A stretch of 64,000 nucleotides of DNA from Thermocrispum municipale DSM 44069 (GTDB lineage Bacteria > Actinomycetota > Actinomycetes > Mycobacteriales > Pseudonocardiaceae), in NCBI RefSeq assembly GCF_000427825.1, contig NZ_KE386593.1:62202-126201 (forward strand). Direction: 5' to 3'. Below, one piece after another: positions 41,578 through 49,209 of the stretch; position 1 is the stretch's first letter; each line of letters begins with the position of its first letter. The notes under the pieces were generated by a model. That model searched no databases and had not been told where the DNA came from. It was given only the letters and a program-made list of their open reading frames with translations. Position numbers and translations under genes: made by a program.

Positions 41578-43302
41578 ATGGCCGCCCCCACGCTGATTCA
41601 CCGCACGGCCACCGCCGCGCGGACCGGCCGGTCGCCGTGGCGGCTGCGGTCGGTGCTGCTCGCCGTCGCGCTCGGGCTGTTCGTCGGCTCGCCGATCCTG
41701 GCCATGTTCTACGGCGCGATGCGTCCGGACTCGCTCGCGCCACCACTCGAGCTGTCGTTGGACACGATCGCCGAGGTCTACCTCTCCGGCGAGGTGTGGC
41801 TGTCGCTGGTCGGCACCGTGGGCATCTCGCTCACGGTCGCCCTCCTGGCGACGTTCACCGGCGGCGTGCTGGCGTGGCTCACCGCGCGCACGGACGTGCC
41901 CGGCAAGAAGGTCATCGAGATCCTGGTGCTCGCGCCGCTGTTCACGTCACCGTTCGTGGCGGCCATCGCCTGGTACGCGTTGGCGGCTCCGCGATCCGGG
42001 CTGATCAACCTGGTCTTCGCGGAGATCTTCGGGCCCGGGTTCGTCCTGAACGTCACGTCGACGGTCGGCATCGTCTGGGTTCTGACGCTGGTGTCCATGC
42101 CGTACGCGTACGTGTTCCTGTCGAGCTCGTTGCGCAACATGGACCCGTCGCTCGAAGAGGCGTCCTACGCCAACGGTGTCGGCACCCTGGCCACGATCAG
42201 GCGGGTGACGCTGCCGTTGACCACACCGGCGATCGGCTCGTCGATCATGTTCATCACGATCTTCGCGGCCGGGATCTTCTCGGTGCCCGGCGTGCTGGGC
42301 AGGCAGCTGGGCTTCGACCCGCTGCCGGTGCTGATCTACCGGGCGGTCTCTCAGTTCCGTGCGGACTTCGCCAAGGCGGCGGCGCTCGCGTCACTGTTGT
42401 TCCTGCTCAGCGCGGTTTTCCTGTATCTGTACCGGCGGTTGACGCGGCTGGAGAAGCGCTTCGTGACCGTCTCCGGCAAGGGGTTTCGGCCGCGGCTGCT
42501 TCCGTTGGGGCGGCTCAAGCCGTGGGTGGTCGTCGGTATGGTCACCTACGCCGTGGTGTGCGTCGGGTTGCCGCTGCTCGCGCTGGTGATTGCCGCGTTG
42601 TCGCCGTTCGCGTCGCGGGATTTCGACAGCTTGCAGTTGAGCCTGTCGAGCCTCACCGGGCTGCTGTCCGACTCGGCCGTGCACGCGGCCGCGATCAACA
42701 CGCTCATCGCCGTGGTGGTGTCCGCGCTCGCGTGCGTGATCGTGTCGCTGATCTGTGTCTACGTGGCTCGGATCCGCGGCAAGAGCGCCACGTCGGCCGC
42801 GCTCGACTACATCAACAGCTTCCCGCTCGCGGTGCCCGGCATCGTGCTCGCCTCCGGCCTGGTGTGGGTCTACCTCGGCTCGCCGATCTACGCGACGCTC
42901 ACGTTGATGATCATCGCGTACGTGATCTCGCACCTGCCGCACTCGTACCGGCTGATCAACAACGGCGCGATGCAGGTGTCCCGCGAGCTCGAGGAGGCTT
43001 CGGCGGTGAACGGGGTCGGCCGGGCGCTCACCGCGTGGCGGATCACCACGCCGCTGTTGATGCCGTCGATCTACGCGTCGGTCGTGCTGGTGACGATCTT
43101 CGTCATCCGCGAGGTGAACTCGGTGATCCTGCTCTACACCCCGGGCACGCGCGTGCTGTCGGTGCTGACGTGGGACTACATCACCGACGGAAACCTGGCG
43201 CGGGCGGCCAGCCTCGGGTTGCTGCAGACGCTGTTCATGGTGGTGATCCTGGTGCTGGCGCGGCTGGTGTTCCGGGTCAACCTGACCAGCGCGGTCAAGT
43301 GA
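41578..43302 (+). CDS. ABC importer permease, fused two-domain (FbpB/ThiP type)
   Basis: 574 residues, starting one base after the ATPase stop. About twelve membrane helices in two homologous halves, each with an EAA coupling loop: EASYANGVGTLATIRRVTLP near residue 195 and EASAVNGVGRALTAWRITTP near residue 475. One chain therefore supplies both membrane halves, as in FbpB and ThiP. Completes the importer. Its 3' end overlaps the convergent SMR exporter gene by eight bases. Confidence 0.95.
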   Translation: MAAPTLIHRTATAARTGRSPWRLRSVLLAVALGLFVGSPILAMFYGAMRPDSLAPPLELSLDTIAEVYLSGEVWLSLVGTVGISLTVALLATFTGGVLAWLTARTDVPGKKVIEILVLAPLFTSPFVAAIAWYALAAPRSGLINLVFAEIFGPGFVLNVTSTVGIVWVLTLVSMPYAYVFLSSSLRNMDPSLEEASYANGVGTLATIRRVTLPLTTPAIGSSIMFITIFAAGIFSVPGVLGRQLGFDPLPVLIYRAVSQFRADFAKAAALASLLFLLSAVFLYLYRRLTRLEKRFVTVSGKGFRPRLLPLGRLKPWVVVGMVTYAVVCVGLPLLALVIAALSPFASRDFDSLQLSLSSLTGLLSDSAVHAAAINTLIAVVVSALACVIVSLICVYVARIRGKSATSAALDYINSFPLAVPGIVLASGLVWVYLGSPIYATLTLMIIAYVISHLPHSYRLINNGAMQVSRELEEASAVNGVGRALTAWRITTPLLMPSIYASVVLVTIFVIREVNSVILLYTPGTRVLSVLTWDYITDGNLARAASLGLLQTLFMVVILVLARLVFRVNLTSAVK

Positions 43303-43606
43303 GCTTGAGCCCGATCACGCAGCCGATGAGGCCGACCAGGAACACGATCCGCAGCCAGTTGATGCTCTCGGTGCCGGTGATCATGCCGAACGCCACGGTG
43401 AGCGCGGCGCCGATGGCGACCCAGACGGCGTAAGCGGTGCCGGTCGGGATCGAGCGCATCGCGTAGGCCAGCCCCGCCATGCTGGCCGCCAGCGCGACGA
43501 AGAAGACAACCGACGGAACCAGCCTGCTGAAGCCTTCGGACTTGCCGAGGGCGACCGCCCAGACCGACTCCAACGCGCCGGACAGCACGAGAACCAACCA
43601 CGCCAC
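43295..43606 (-). CDS. gdx: SMR-family guanidinium exporter (Gdx/SugE type)
   Basis: 103 residues, four membrane helices, from a GTG at 43606 with GGGGAG upstream. The first helix LVLSGALESVWAVALGKSEGFSR has the essential Glu13 and the W and GFSR pattern typical of SugE/Gdx rather than EmrE multidrug pumps; helix 3 has IPTGTAYAVWVAIGA. Gdx proteins exchange guanidinium for protons as a dual-topology dimer. A guanidine-III riboswitch lies directly upstream, which supports guanidinium as the substrate. Confidence 0.93.
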   Translation of the reverse strand: MAWLVLVLSGALESVWAVALGKSEGFSRLVPSVVFFVALAASMAGLAYAMRSIPTGTAYAVWVAIGAALTVAFGMITGTESINWLRIVFLVGLIGCVIGLKLT

Positions 43607-43618
43607 GACTGCTCCCCA

Positions 43619-43662
43619 TCGGCCGTCTTGTCGCTCTCCGGGTACGGCTCCCTCGTCCGGCG
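43619..43662 (-). promoter_or_regulatory. Guanidine-III (ykkC-III) riboswitch of the gdx gene
   Basis: On the minus strand the leader reads CCGGACGAGG (43660-43651), a short loop, GCCGTACCCGG and then CGACAAGACGGCC. This is the compact pseudoknot of the guanidine-III class, very close to the Thermobifida aptamer as I remember it (CCGGACGAGG, CGCCGTACCCGG, GGACAAGACGGCG). It ends within about ten bases of the GGGGAG ribosome site and start codon, so it should control translation. Confidence 0.92.
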
Positions 43663-43872
43663 GCCACGGTGTGGCCGTGGTTCAACGGTAGCTTCTGCGC
43701 CACGCGGCACGACCAAGCACTGCTCGTCGCCGCTCCGCAGAGCTGCCGAGACCCGAGGACGAGGAGCTCCCGCGAACAAGCGCGGGCACGGCGGACCAGC
43801 GTGCCCCGGGGCAGGGCTGTGGACGTGGCAATCCCACCGCTGTGTGGGCACTCGAGCGTCGAGGCCCCGCGG

Positions 43873-44589
43873 CTAGCCGGTGAGCCGGCAGCGCAGGTGC
43901 AGGAAGAACGGCCTGCGCGTGGCGATCGCCAACTCCGGCGCGCGTTCCAGCGCGGCGGCGTCCGGGCATGGTTCGAGCAGCTGCTCGATGACGAAGCCCG
44001 CGTCGCACAGGGCTCCGGTGTAGGCCTCCAACGGCCGGTCGAGCCCGACGAAGGTCATACGCAAGCCACGCCGCTCCACTTCCTCGTCGACCCGATGCTC
44101 GGTGAAGTAGTCGTCGAGGTTCGCCGCCGGCCGATTGAGCGGGTGGACGATCGCGACAGCGAACGGTGACCCCGGCTGAAGCACCCGCGCCACCTCGCGA
44201 ATCGCCTGCTGCATCCGCGGCATGTCGTGCAGCGTCATGAACGCCACTGCGGCGTCGAACTCGTTGTCAGGCCAAGGCAGCGCGGCCGCATCGCCGCACA
44301 CCACTTCGTCGTAACCGCCCGCCTCGCGCGCACTCTCGGCGAGCGTCGGAGAGCTGTCGATCCCGGCAACGGTGTGTCCCTGCTCGGCCAGCCACCGTCC
44401 GACCCGTCCCTCGCCGCAGCCGAGGTCCAACGTGCGCTTGCCCGGTGGCGGCACGATCCGCGCGAACGCGGGCAGGTTGAAATGCCAGTAGAACCGGTCC
44501 TGGTCAGGGGTACGCGCCCACTCGAGCCAGTCGTGCGCGTTGTCCTCCCACGCCGCGGACACGCCTGCGATCTGCCGCGAGTCAGTCAT
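43873..44589 (-). CDS. SAM-dependent methyltransferase (class I)
   Basis: 238 residues from the ATG at 44589, which overlaps the aminotransferase stop by one base (TGATG). The SAM motif is RTLDLGCGEGRVGRWLAEQGHTVAGIDSS in pattern, with motif II-like DNEFDAAVAFMTLHDM and REVARVLQPGSPFAVAIVHP as the later strand. The domain is a UbiE/Methyltransf_11-type fold. Substrate unknown; coupling to an aminotransferase suggests that both act on, or follow from, one amino-acid-like metabolite, which is speculation. Confidence 0.92.
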   Translation of the reverse strand: MTDSRQIAGVSAAWEDNAHDWLEWARTPDQDRFYWHFNLPAFARIVPPPGKRTLDLGCGEGRVGRWLAEQGHTVAGIDSSPTLAESAREAGGYDEVVCGDAAALPWPDNEFDAAVAFMTLHDMPRMQQAIREVARVLQPGSPFAVAIVHPLNRPAANLDDYFTEHRVDEEVERRGLRMTFVGLDRPLEAYTGALCDAGFVIEQLLEPCPDAAALERAPELAIATRRPFFLHLRCRLTG

Positions 44590-45692
44590 CAGCCCGTCAG
44601 CTTCTTCAGCGCCGATTCGACCAGTTGCACCGCATCCGGGGAGGTCGACGCGTGCGCGGACAACCGAACCCGCGAATCGCGCAGCGTCACCGTCACGTCC
44701 TCCGCCGCCAGCGCCTCGACCACTGCGGACGCCGGCCGGTCGGGCAGCACGAACGCGAGGATCCCCGCGCGCCGGTCGCGCACCGACACGATCTCGGCGC
44801 CCGCGGAATCGAGCACCTGCTCGAACTCCTGCAGACGCTGTTCGATCCGGTCGGCGATGGCCCGGATGCCGGCCAGCTCGACCAGTTCCACGGCGGTGGC
44901 CAGCATGCCCGCGGATGCCGGGCTGAGGTGAGTCAACGACCACGCCTGCGCGGTCGGCAGCGGCGCGTGCACCCGGCCGTCGAACTCGTCGGCGTCGCGC
45001 GCACCCGTCCACCCCGACAACACCGGCTGCATCCGTTCCAGCGCCCGGTCGGACAACACCGCGAACCCGGTGCCGTGACCGGCGCGCAGCCACTTCTGCC
45101 CGCCGCTGACCAGGACGTCAGCCGCTTCCCACGGCTCGTCCACGACGCCGAAACCCTGGATGCCGTCGACCACCAGGAGCCGGTCGCCCGCCACTTCGCG
45201 CAGAGCGGCCAGATCGGCTCGGTAGCCGGTGCGGAAGTCCACCGCGCTGACCGACACCACCGACGTCTCCGGTGTCAGGGCGGCTGCCACCCGGTCCGGC
45301 GTCATCGGGCCGGGCGGCAGCCACCGGACGCTGACGAGTCCGAGCGCCTCCGCGCTGTGCCACGGGTAGATGTTCGACGGAAACTCACCGGTGGAAACTA
45401 GCACCTCACCCCGGGCGGTGTTGAAGGCCGCCTGGAACAGTGCGGTGCTCGTGTTGGGCTCGAGCACGACGTGGTCCGCATCGGTGCCGCAGACGCGCGC
45501 CACGGCGTCCTTGGCGCGGGCGAACTCACGCTGCTGGACCTGGGACACGGTCGTCGGCCCTGGGCAGGCCAGCTCGTGCAGCACGGTGGACGACGTCCGC
45601 AGAACCGCGTGCGACGGCGGCCCGACCCGCGCGAAGTCCAGGTAGCCGAGGGGTTCGGTGAACTGGTTCAGATACTCCGGTGAGATCGGCAC
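44589..45692 (-). CDS. Class V aminotransferase (PLP-dependent)
   Basis: 367 residues from a GTG at 45692. The PLP Lys lies in VLVSGGQKWLRAGHGTGF, with the Asp of VVDGIQGFG and the phosphate-site LEPNTSTALFQ. The fold is that of cysteine desulfurase, kynureninase and isopenicillin N epimerase relatives. The active-site Cys loop of desulfurases is not obvious, so an epimerase or lyase role is as likely. It is translated with the following methyltransferase gene. Confidence 0.9.
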   Translation of the reverse strand: MPISPEYLNQFTEPLGYLDFARVGPPSHAVLRTSSTVLHELACPGPTTVSQVQQREFARAKDAVARVCGTDADHVVLEPNTSTALFQAAFNTARGEVLVSTGEFPSNIYPWHSAEALGLVSVRWLPPGPMTPDRVAAALTPETSVVSVSAVDFRTGYRADLAALREVAGDRLLVVDGIQGFGVVDEPWEAADVLVSGGQKWLRAGHGTGFAVLSDRALERMQPVLSGWTGARDADEFDGRVHAPLPTAQAWSLTHLSPASAGMLATAVELVELAGIRAIADRIEQRLQEFEQVLDSAGAEIVSVRDRRAGILAFVLPDRPASAVVEALAAEDVTVTLRDSRVRLSAHASTSPDAVQLVESALKKLTG

Positions 45693-45716
45693 TCCGCCAC
45701 CTTATGCGGAGCGGCG

Positions 45717-46454
45717 CTACGCCAGCTTCGCCAATTCGTTCATGAAGAACTGCACCGCGGCCTGCCGGTCGACACCGAGCTCGGACAACACACCCGAGCC
45801 GTCCTCGTGCTCGAGCAGCGCCAGCAGGATGTGCTCGGTGCCGATGTAGTTGTGCCCGAGCCGCAGCGCTTCCCGGAACGTCAGTTCCAGCACCTTCTTG
45901 GCCTCCGCGGAGAACGGGATCAGCTCCGGCGGATCCGATTCCTCGCGCGGCGGCAGCGCGTTCTCGGCGGCCTCGCGGACGGCGTCGAGCTGAATGCCCT
46001 GATCGACGATCGCGAGCGCGGCCAGGCCCTTCGGATCCTCCAGCAGCCCGAGCACCAGGTGGGCGACGCCGATCTGGTGGTTGCCCGCCTGGCGAGCGGT
46101 GCTCTGACTGGCCAGGACCACGTTGCGGGCCCGCGGGGTGAACCGGGCGAAGCCGGCTTGCGGATCCATCAGCGCCTCGTCGATGGCGGACTGCTTCGAC
46201 ACGAAGCGCTTCTGCGCGGCCTGCTTGGACACGCCCATGCTCTTGCCGATCTCGGTCCAGGAGGCTCCGGCGCGCCGCGCCTGATCGACGAAGTGGCCGA
46301 TCAGGTGATCGGCGACCTCGCCGAGATGATCTGCCGCGATGACGGCATCGGACAGCTGCTCGAGCGGGTCGTCGTGCGCCTTCTTGATCGCGGTGATGAG
46401 GTCATCGAGCTTGACCGGGACGTCCTGCTGACGGGGACGAACTTCATCTGTCAT
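45717..46454 (-). CDS. ClpC2-like protein: HTH domain plus two Clp_N repeats, no ATPase
   Basis: 245 residues. Residues 40-90 contain a helix-turn-helix (GASWTEIGKSMGVSKQAAQKRF). Residues 100-245 hold two Clp_N repeats (FTPRARNVVLASQSTARQAGNHQIGVAHLVLGLL and FSAEAKKVLELTFREALRLGHNYIGTEHILLALL in pattern), the part of ClpC that binds substrates and adaptors. No AAA+ module follows. Mycobacterial ClpC2, as I recall, has this design, binds cyclomarin-type peptides that target ClpC1, and shields the protease. Two perfect GTCAAC-N5-GTTGAC operators cover its promoter, so it probably represses itself. Confidence 0.9.
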   Translation of the reverse strand: MTDEVRPRQQDVPVKLDDLITAIKKAHDDPLEQLSDAVIAADHLGEVADHLIGHFVDQARRAGASWTEIGKSMGVSKQAAQKRFVSKQSAIDEALMDPQAGFARFTPRARNVVLASQSTARQAGNHQIGVAHLVLGLLEDPKGLAALAIVDQGIQLDAVREAAENALPPREESDPPELIPFSAEAKKVLELTFREALRLGHNYIGTEHILLALLEHEDGSGVLSELGVDRQAAVQFFMNELAKLA

Positions 46455-46501
46455 GCGTCAACCATAAGTTGACGCGCGCCCACCGTCAACCTTTGGTTGA
46501 C
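46455..46501 (-). promoter_or_regulatory. Leaderless promoter of the ClpC2-like gene covered by two perfect operators
   Basis: Operators GTCAACCATAAGTTGAC (46457-46473) and GTCAACCTTTGGTTGAC (46485-46501) are perfect inverted repeats with centres 28 bp apart. On the minus strand TTGACG (46489-46484), a 17-bp spacer and TATGGT (46466-46461) give a promoter whose -35 is in operator 2 and -10 in operator 1. The ATG is six bases after the -10, so the mRNA should be leaderless. Confidence 0.88.
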
Positions 46502-46536
46502 GTCATTGTCACCCACACGGGTACAACTGCCGCTCC

Positions 46537-46560
46537 AGATATTCCACTCTTCGAATATCT
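46537..46560. promoter_or_regulatory. AT-rich palindrome upstream of the Vgb-like gene
   Basis: AGATATTC and GAATATCT are perfect 8-bp arms around an 8-bp spacer, followed by AGATCTAGAGTATCGCGATC. This is unusually AT-rich for the window and lies 65 bp before the start codon; a regulator site is likely. It is separate from the ClpC2 operators. Confidence 0.55.
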
Positions 46561-46624
46561 AGATCTAGAGTATCGCGATCAATGTGGCGACAGCCACATG
46601 ACGACCCACAGAGAGGACCCCGAT

Positions 46625-47818
46625 GTGAGCTCGAGGACGAGGTTGAGGCAGCGGATTCTGGCCAAGCCACGTCGGAGCGTGCTCGCGCTGGCCGCAGTCG
46701 GCGCCATCACCGTGGCGGTCATGCCCGCCGCCGGGGCAGCGCCCGAGGCCGACGAGAACCCGATCGTGGAATACGGGCCGGTGCCCTCCAGCCTGCCGAT
46801 CGGTGGTGTGTGCGAGGTGGAGTACCACGACGGCAAGTTGTGGATCGAGCAGTATCTCAGCAGCGAGATCACCTCCTACGACCTCAAGACCGGCGAGTAC
46901 GAGTCCTTCCCGACACCGCAGCCGCTGTCGGTTCCGGGCGGAATGGACATCGACGACAAGGGCAACTACTGGATGCCCGGTGTCACCAACAACAGCTTGA
47001 TCAGGTTCAGCACCGACACCGGCAAGTACAAGCAGTTCCCGTTGCCGTGGAACAACGTGTTCAGCACGACGCTGGGCAAGACGCCGCTGAACGTCGGCCA
47101 TGTGCTGTCCAACGACGTGGCCATCGGCCCGGACGGCGCCGTGTGGTTCACCGCGGGCGGGCTGAACTCCATCGGCCGCTTCGACCCGGAGAGCGAGACG
47201 TTCTCCCGGTACAAGGTCCCCGGCGAGATCGGTGGCCAGGTGCACTCGCTGTTCGGCATCATCAAGCCCGGCCCGGGCCGCACCGTGGTGTTCAACATGC
47301 CGCAGATGAACAAGGTCGGCACCATCGACGTGGACACCAAGGAGATCAAGCAGTACACGATGCCGACCCCGATGTCCTGGCCGACCGGCATCCGGACCGC
47401 TCGGGACGGCACGATCTGGGTCGGCGAAGGCCTCGGCATGAAGCTGGCCCAGGTGTTCCCGGAGACCGGCAAGGTCAAGGAGTACCCGCTGCTCGGCGTG
47501 GACGGGCTGCTCACCAGCGTGCTCGACAGCCTGGAAATCGGCAGCATCGGCAATCCGCTGCCGCAGCTCGGCCCGGTCGTCGAGGGCCGCGACGGCAACA
47601 TCTACGCGATGCTGGCCTTCGCCAGTCCGGCGCTGCTGGGCAACCAGGTGTTGAAGTTCAACCCGAAGACCAAGGAAGCCACCATGTGGCCGACACCGAG
47701 CCCGGCTTCGTATCCGTGCGACATCAACCCGGACGAGAACGGCACGTTGTGGTTCGGCGAACTCGTCGCGCAGAAGTTCGGACGGATCGACGTGCCCGCT
47801 CCGTCCGGCACCGAATAG
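46625..47818 (+). CDS. Secreted Vgb/SMP-30-like beta-propeller protein
   Basis: 397 residues from the GTG at 46625, chosen because AGAGAGGA lies seven to eight bases upstream; an in-frame ATG at 46598 is less well placed. A signal peptide (AKPRRSVLALAAVGAITV to AGAAP, near residue 40) is followed by repeated propeller blades such as GGMDIDDKGNYWMPGVTNNSL, NDVAIGPDGAVWFTAGG and PTGIRTARDGTIWVGEG. The pattern is that of virginiamycin B lyase (streptogramin lyase) relatives. True Vgb is cytoplasmic, so this exported form may be a lactonase or binding protein. No resistance function should be assumed. Confidence 0.85.
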   Translation: MSSRTRLRQRILAKPRRSVLALAAVGAITVAVMPAAGAAPEADENPIVEYGPVPSSLPIGGVCEVEYHDGKLWIEQYLSSEITSYDLKTGEYESFPTPQPLSVPGGMDIDDKGNYWMPGVTNNSLIRFSTDTGKYKQFPLPWNNVFSTTLGKTPLNVGHVLSNDVAIGPDGAVWFTAGGLNSIGRFDPESETFSRYKVPGEIGGQVHSLFGIIKPGPGRTVVFNMPQMNKVGTIDVDTKEIKQYTMPTPMSWPTGIRTARDGTIWVGEGLGMKLAQVFPETGKVKEYPLLGVDGLLTSVLDSLEIGSIGNPLPQLGPVVEGRDGNIYAMLAFASPALLGNQVLKFNPKTKEATMWPTPSPASYPCDINPDENGTLWFGELVAQKFGRIDVPAPSGTE

Positions 47819-47840
47819 CCTGCCCGCCCCCGGAAACCGA

Positions 47841-47873
47841 CTGGGCCCACGCACCACAAGTGCGTCGGCCCAG
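47841..47873. terminator. Hairpin terminator between convergent genes
   Basis: CTGGGCCCACGCAC (47841-47854) pairs with GTGCGTCGGCCCAG (47860-47873) at 13 of 14 positions around a five-base loop. It lies between the Vgb-like gene and the exonuclease III gene, which converge. Confidence 0.75.
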
Positions 47874-47905
47874 CGCTGTCCGGGGCTTCGCCGCGCCCGT
47901 CGGGT

Positions 47906-48763
47906 CTACTTCGCCTGCGGCAACCTGACCTTCCGCCGAGCGGGCCGCGACGGCGGCGGCACGACCGGACCGATGTCGCCGTCCGGCGCCTCGTCGAGAT
48001 CCACCATCACCAGCGCGTGGTCGCTCGGGCCGGTGCCTTTCCGCGCCTGTCTGTCCACCCATGCCGCCCGCACGCGCTCGGCCACCGGGGTCCCTGCCAG
48101 CACCAGGTCGATCCGCATGCCGCAGTCCTGGTGGAACATGCCGGCGCGGTAGTCCCAGTAGGTGAAGATGCGCTCGTTCGGCCAGCGCTCCCGGACCACG
48201 TCGTGCAGGCCGAGCTCGTGCAGCGCGGCCAGCGCCGCCCGCTCCGGCTCGGTCACGTGGGTGTGTCCGACGTAGGCATCCGGGTCGAACACGTCGTCGT
48301 CCGTCGGCGCGATGTTCATGTCGCCGCACACGACGACCGACTCCGGCCCCTTGGCGACCACCTCACGCAACGCGGCCAGCCACTCCAGCTTGTAGCGGTA
48401 GTGGTCCGAGTCGGGCTGTCTGCCGTTCGGCACGTACAAGTTGTGAATGCGCACGCCGTCACAGGTCGCGGCGATGGCCCGCGCCTCGGGATCCGGAAAG
48501 CCCGGCGCACCGTCGATGCCGAGCACGACGTCCTCCAGCCCGACGCGGGACAGGATCGCCACGCCGTTCCAGCGGCCCTGGCCGTAGTGCGCGAACTCGT
48601 AGCCGCGCTCGGCCAGCGGCCCGCTGAGCAACTCGACGAACGCCTCGTCGGTGAGCTTCGTCTCCTGCAGGCAGACCACGTCCGGACTGCGCTGGTCCAG
48701 CCACGGGAGCAGGCGCGGCATCCGCTGCTTGACCGAGTTCACGTTCCACGTCGCGACACGCAC
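47906..48763 (-). CDS. xth: Exodeoxyribonuclease III / AP endonuclease
   Basis: 285 residues. EEP-fold motifs are complete: ATWNVNSVKQR, CLQETKL with the metal Glu, NLYVPNG, VVCGDMNIAP with Asp and Asn, WDYRAG and the catalytic SDHALVMVDL. The enzyme cuts at abasic sites and removes 3' blocked ends in base-excision repair. The extra C-terminal ~30 residues are Pro/Arg/Lys-rich (PPPSRPARRKVRLPQAK). It appears monocistronic; the 446-bp region upstream holds only tandem repeats. Confidence 0.95.
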   Translation of the reverse strand: MRVATWNVNSVKQRMPRLLPWLDQRSPDVVCLQETKLTDEAFVELLSGPLAERGYEFAHYGQGRWNGVAILSRVGLEDVVLGIDGAPGFPDPEARAIAATCDGVRIHNLYVPNGRQPDSDHYRYKLEWLAALREVVAKGPESVVVCGDMNIAPTDDDVFDPDAYVGHTHVTEPERAALAALHELGLHDVVRERWPNERIFTYWDYRAGMFHQDCGMRIDLVLAGTPVAERVRAAWVDRQARKGTGPSDHALVMVDLDEAPDGDIGPVVPPPSRPARRKVRLPQAK

Positions 48764-48829
48764 TCATCCACGGTAGCCGTGGGCGCCGACAGCCCGGCAG
48801 AGCGGCCGCGCGGGAAGGTAACCGGCGGG

Positions 48830-49035
48830 GTCGCAGGCCGGTGGCTAGCCGGGCGCGGGCCGGCGGCTAGCCGGGCCGAGACAGGCGGCCGACCGGGTCG
48901 CGGGCCAGTGGCCGACAGGGCGTGGGCCAGTGGCTGGCCGGACGCGGGCCAGTGGCCGGCCGCGCCGAGACAGGCGGCCGGCCGGGCCGAGACAGGCGGC
49001 CGGCCGGGCCGAGGCAGGCGGCCGGCCGAAAACCC
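48830..49035. repeat. GC-rich tandem array between xth and the DUF445 gene
   Basis: A 22-bp unit starting GCCGAGACAGGCGGCCGG occurs three times in register (starts near 48964, 48986, 49008) and once more near 48875. Between them a second unit, GCGGGCCAGTGGCCGGC-like, repeats about three times. The rest of the 446-bp gap (48764-49209) has no convincing gene; the promoter of the DUF445 gene should lie after 49040. Confidence 0.85.
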
Positions 49036-49209
49036 GTCCGGCGCCGACGCACGCGCGCCCTTCGCCCGCCGGCCTGTCCACCTCGCATCCCCGCAGGTGG
49101 TCACCCACCTGTCCGGTGGACATCCGTTTCCCCGGCAACGATGATGATCGGCGCCGGGCGCAACAGCCGGTGGCCCTGGCGTGACCACCAAGCCCGAAGG
49201 GAGCTGTGC

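Noticed and set aside
39286-43302. Ferric iron importer
   Set aside because: The family name suggests iron, but no ferric-binding Tyr pair or iron-regulator box was seen and the neighbours are CoA-pathway genes.
43676-43691. tRNA D-arm-like text GGTTCAACGGTA
   Set aside because: No acceptor pairing or T-arm (GTTCGA) follows at tRNA distance.
46625-47818. Streptogramin resistance gene
   Set aside because: The protein is exported and only generally Vgb-like; resistance is not supported.
48922-49209. N-terminal extension of the DUF445 protein
   Set aside because: It translates a tandem repeat; the real start at 49210 has a ribosome site and begins the family alignment.
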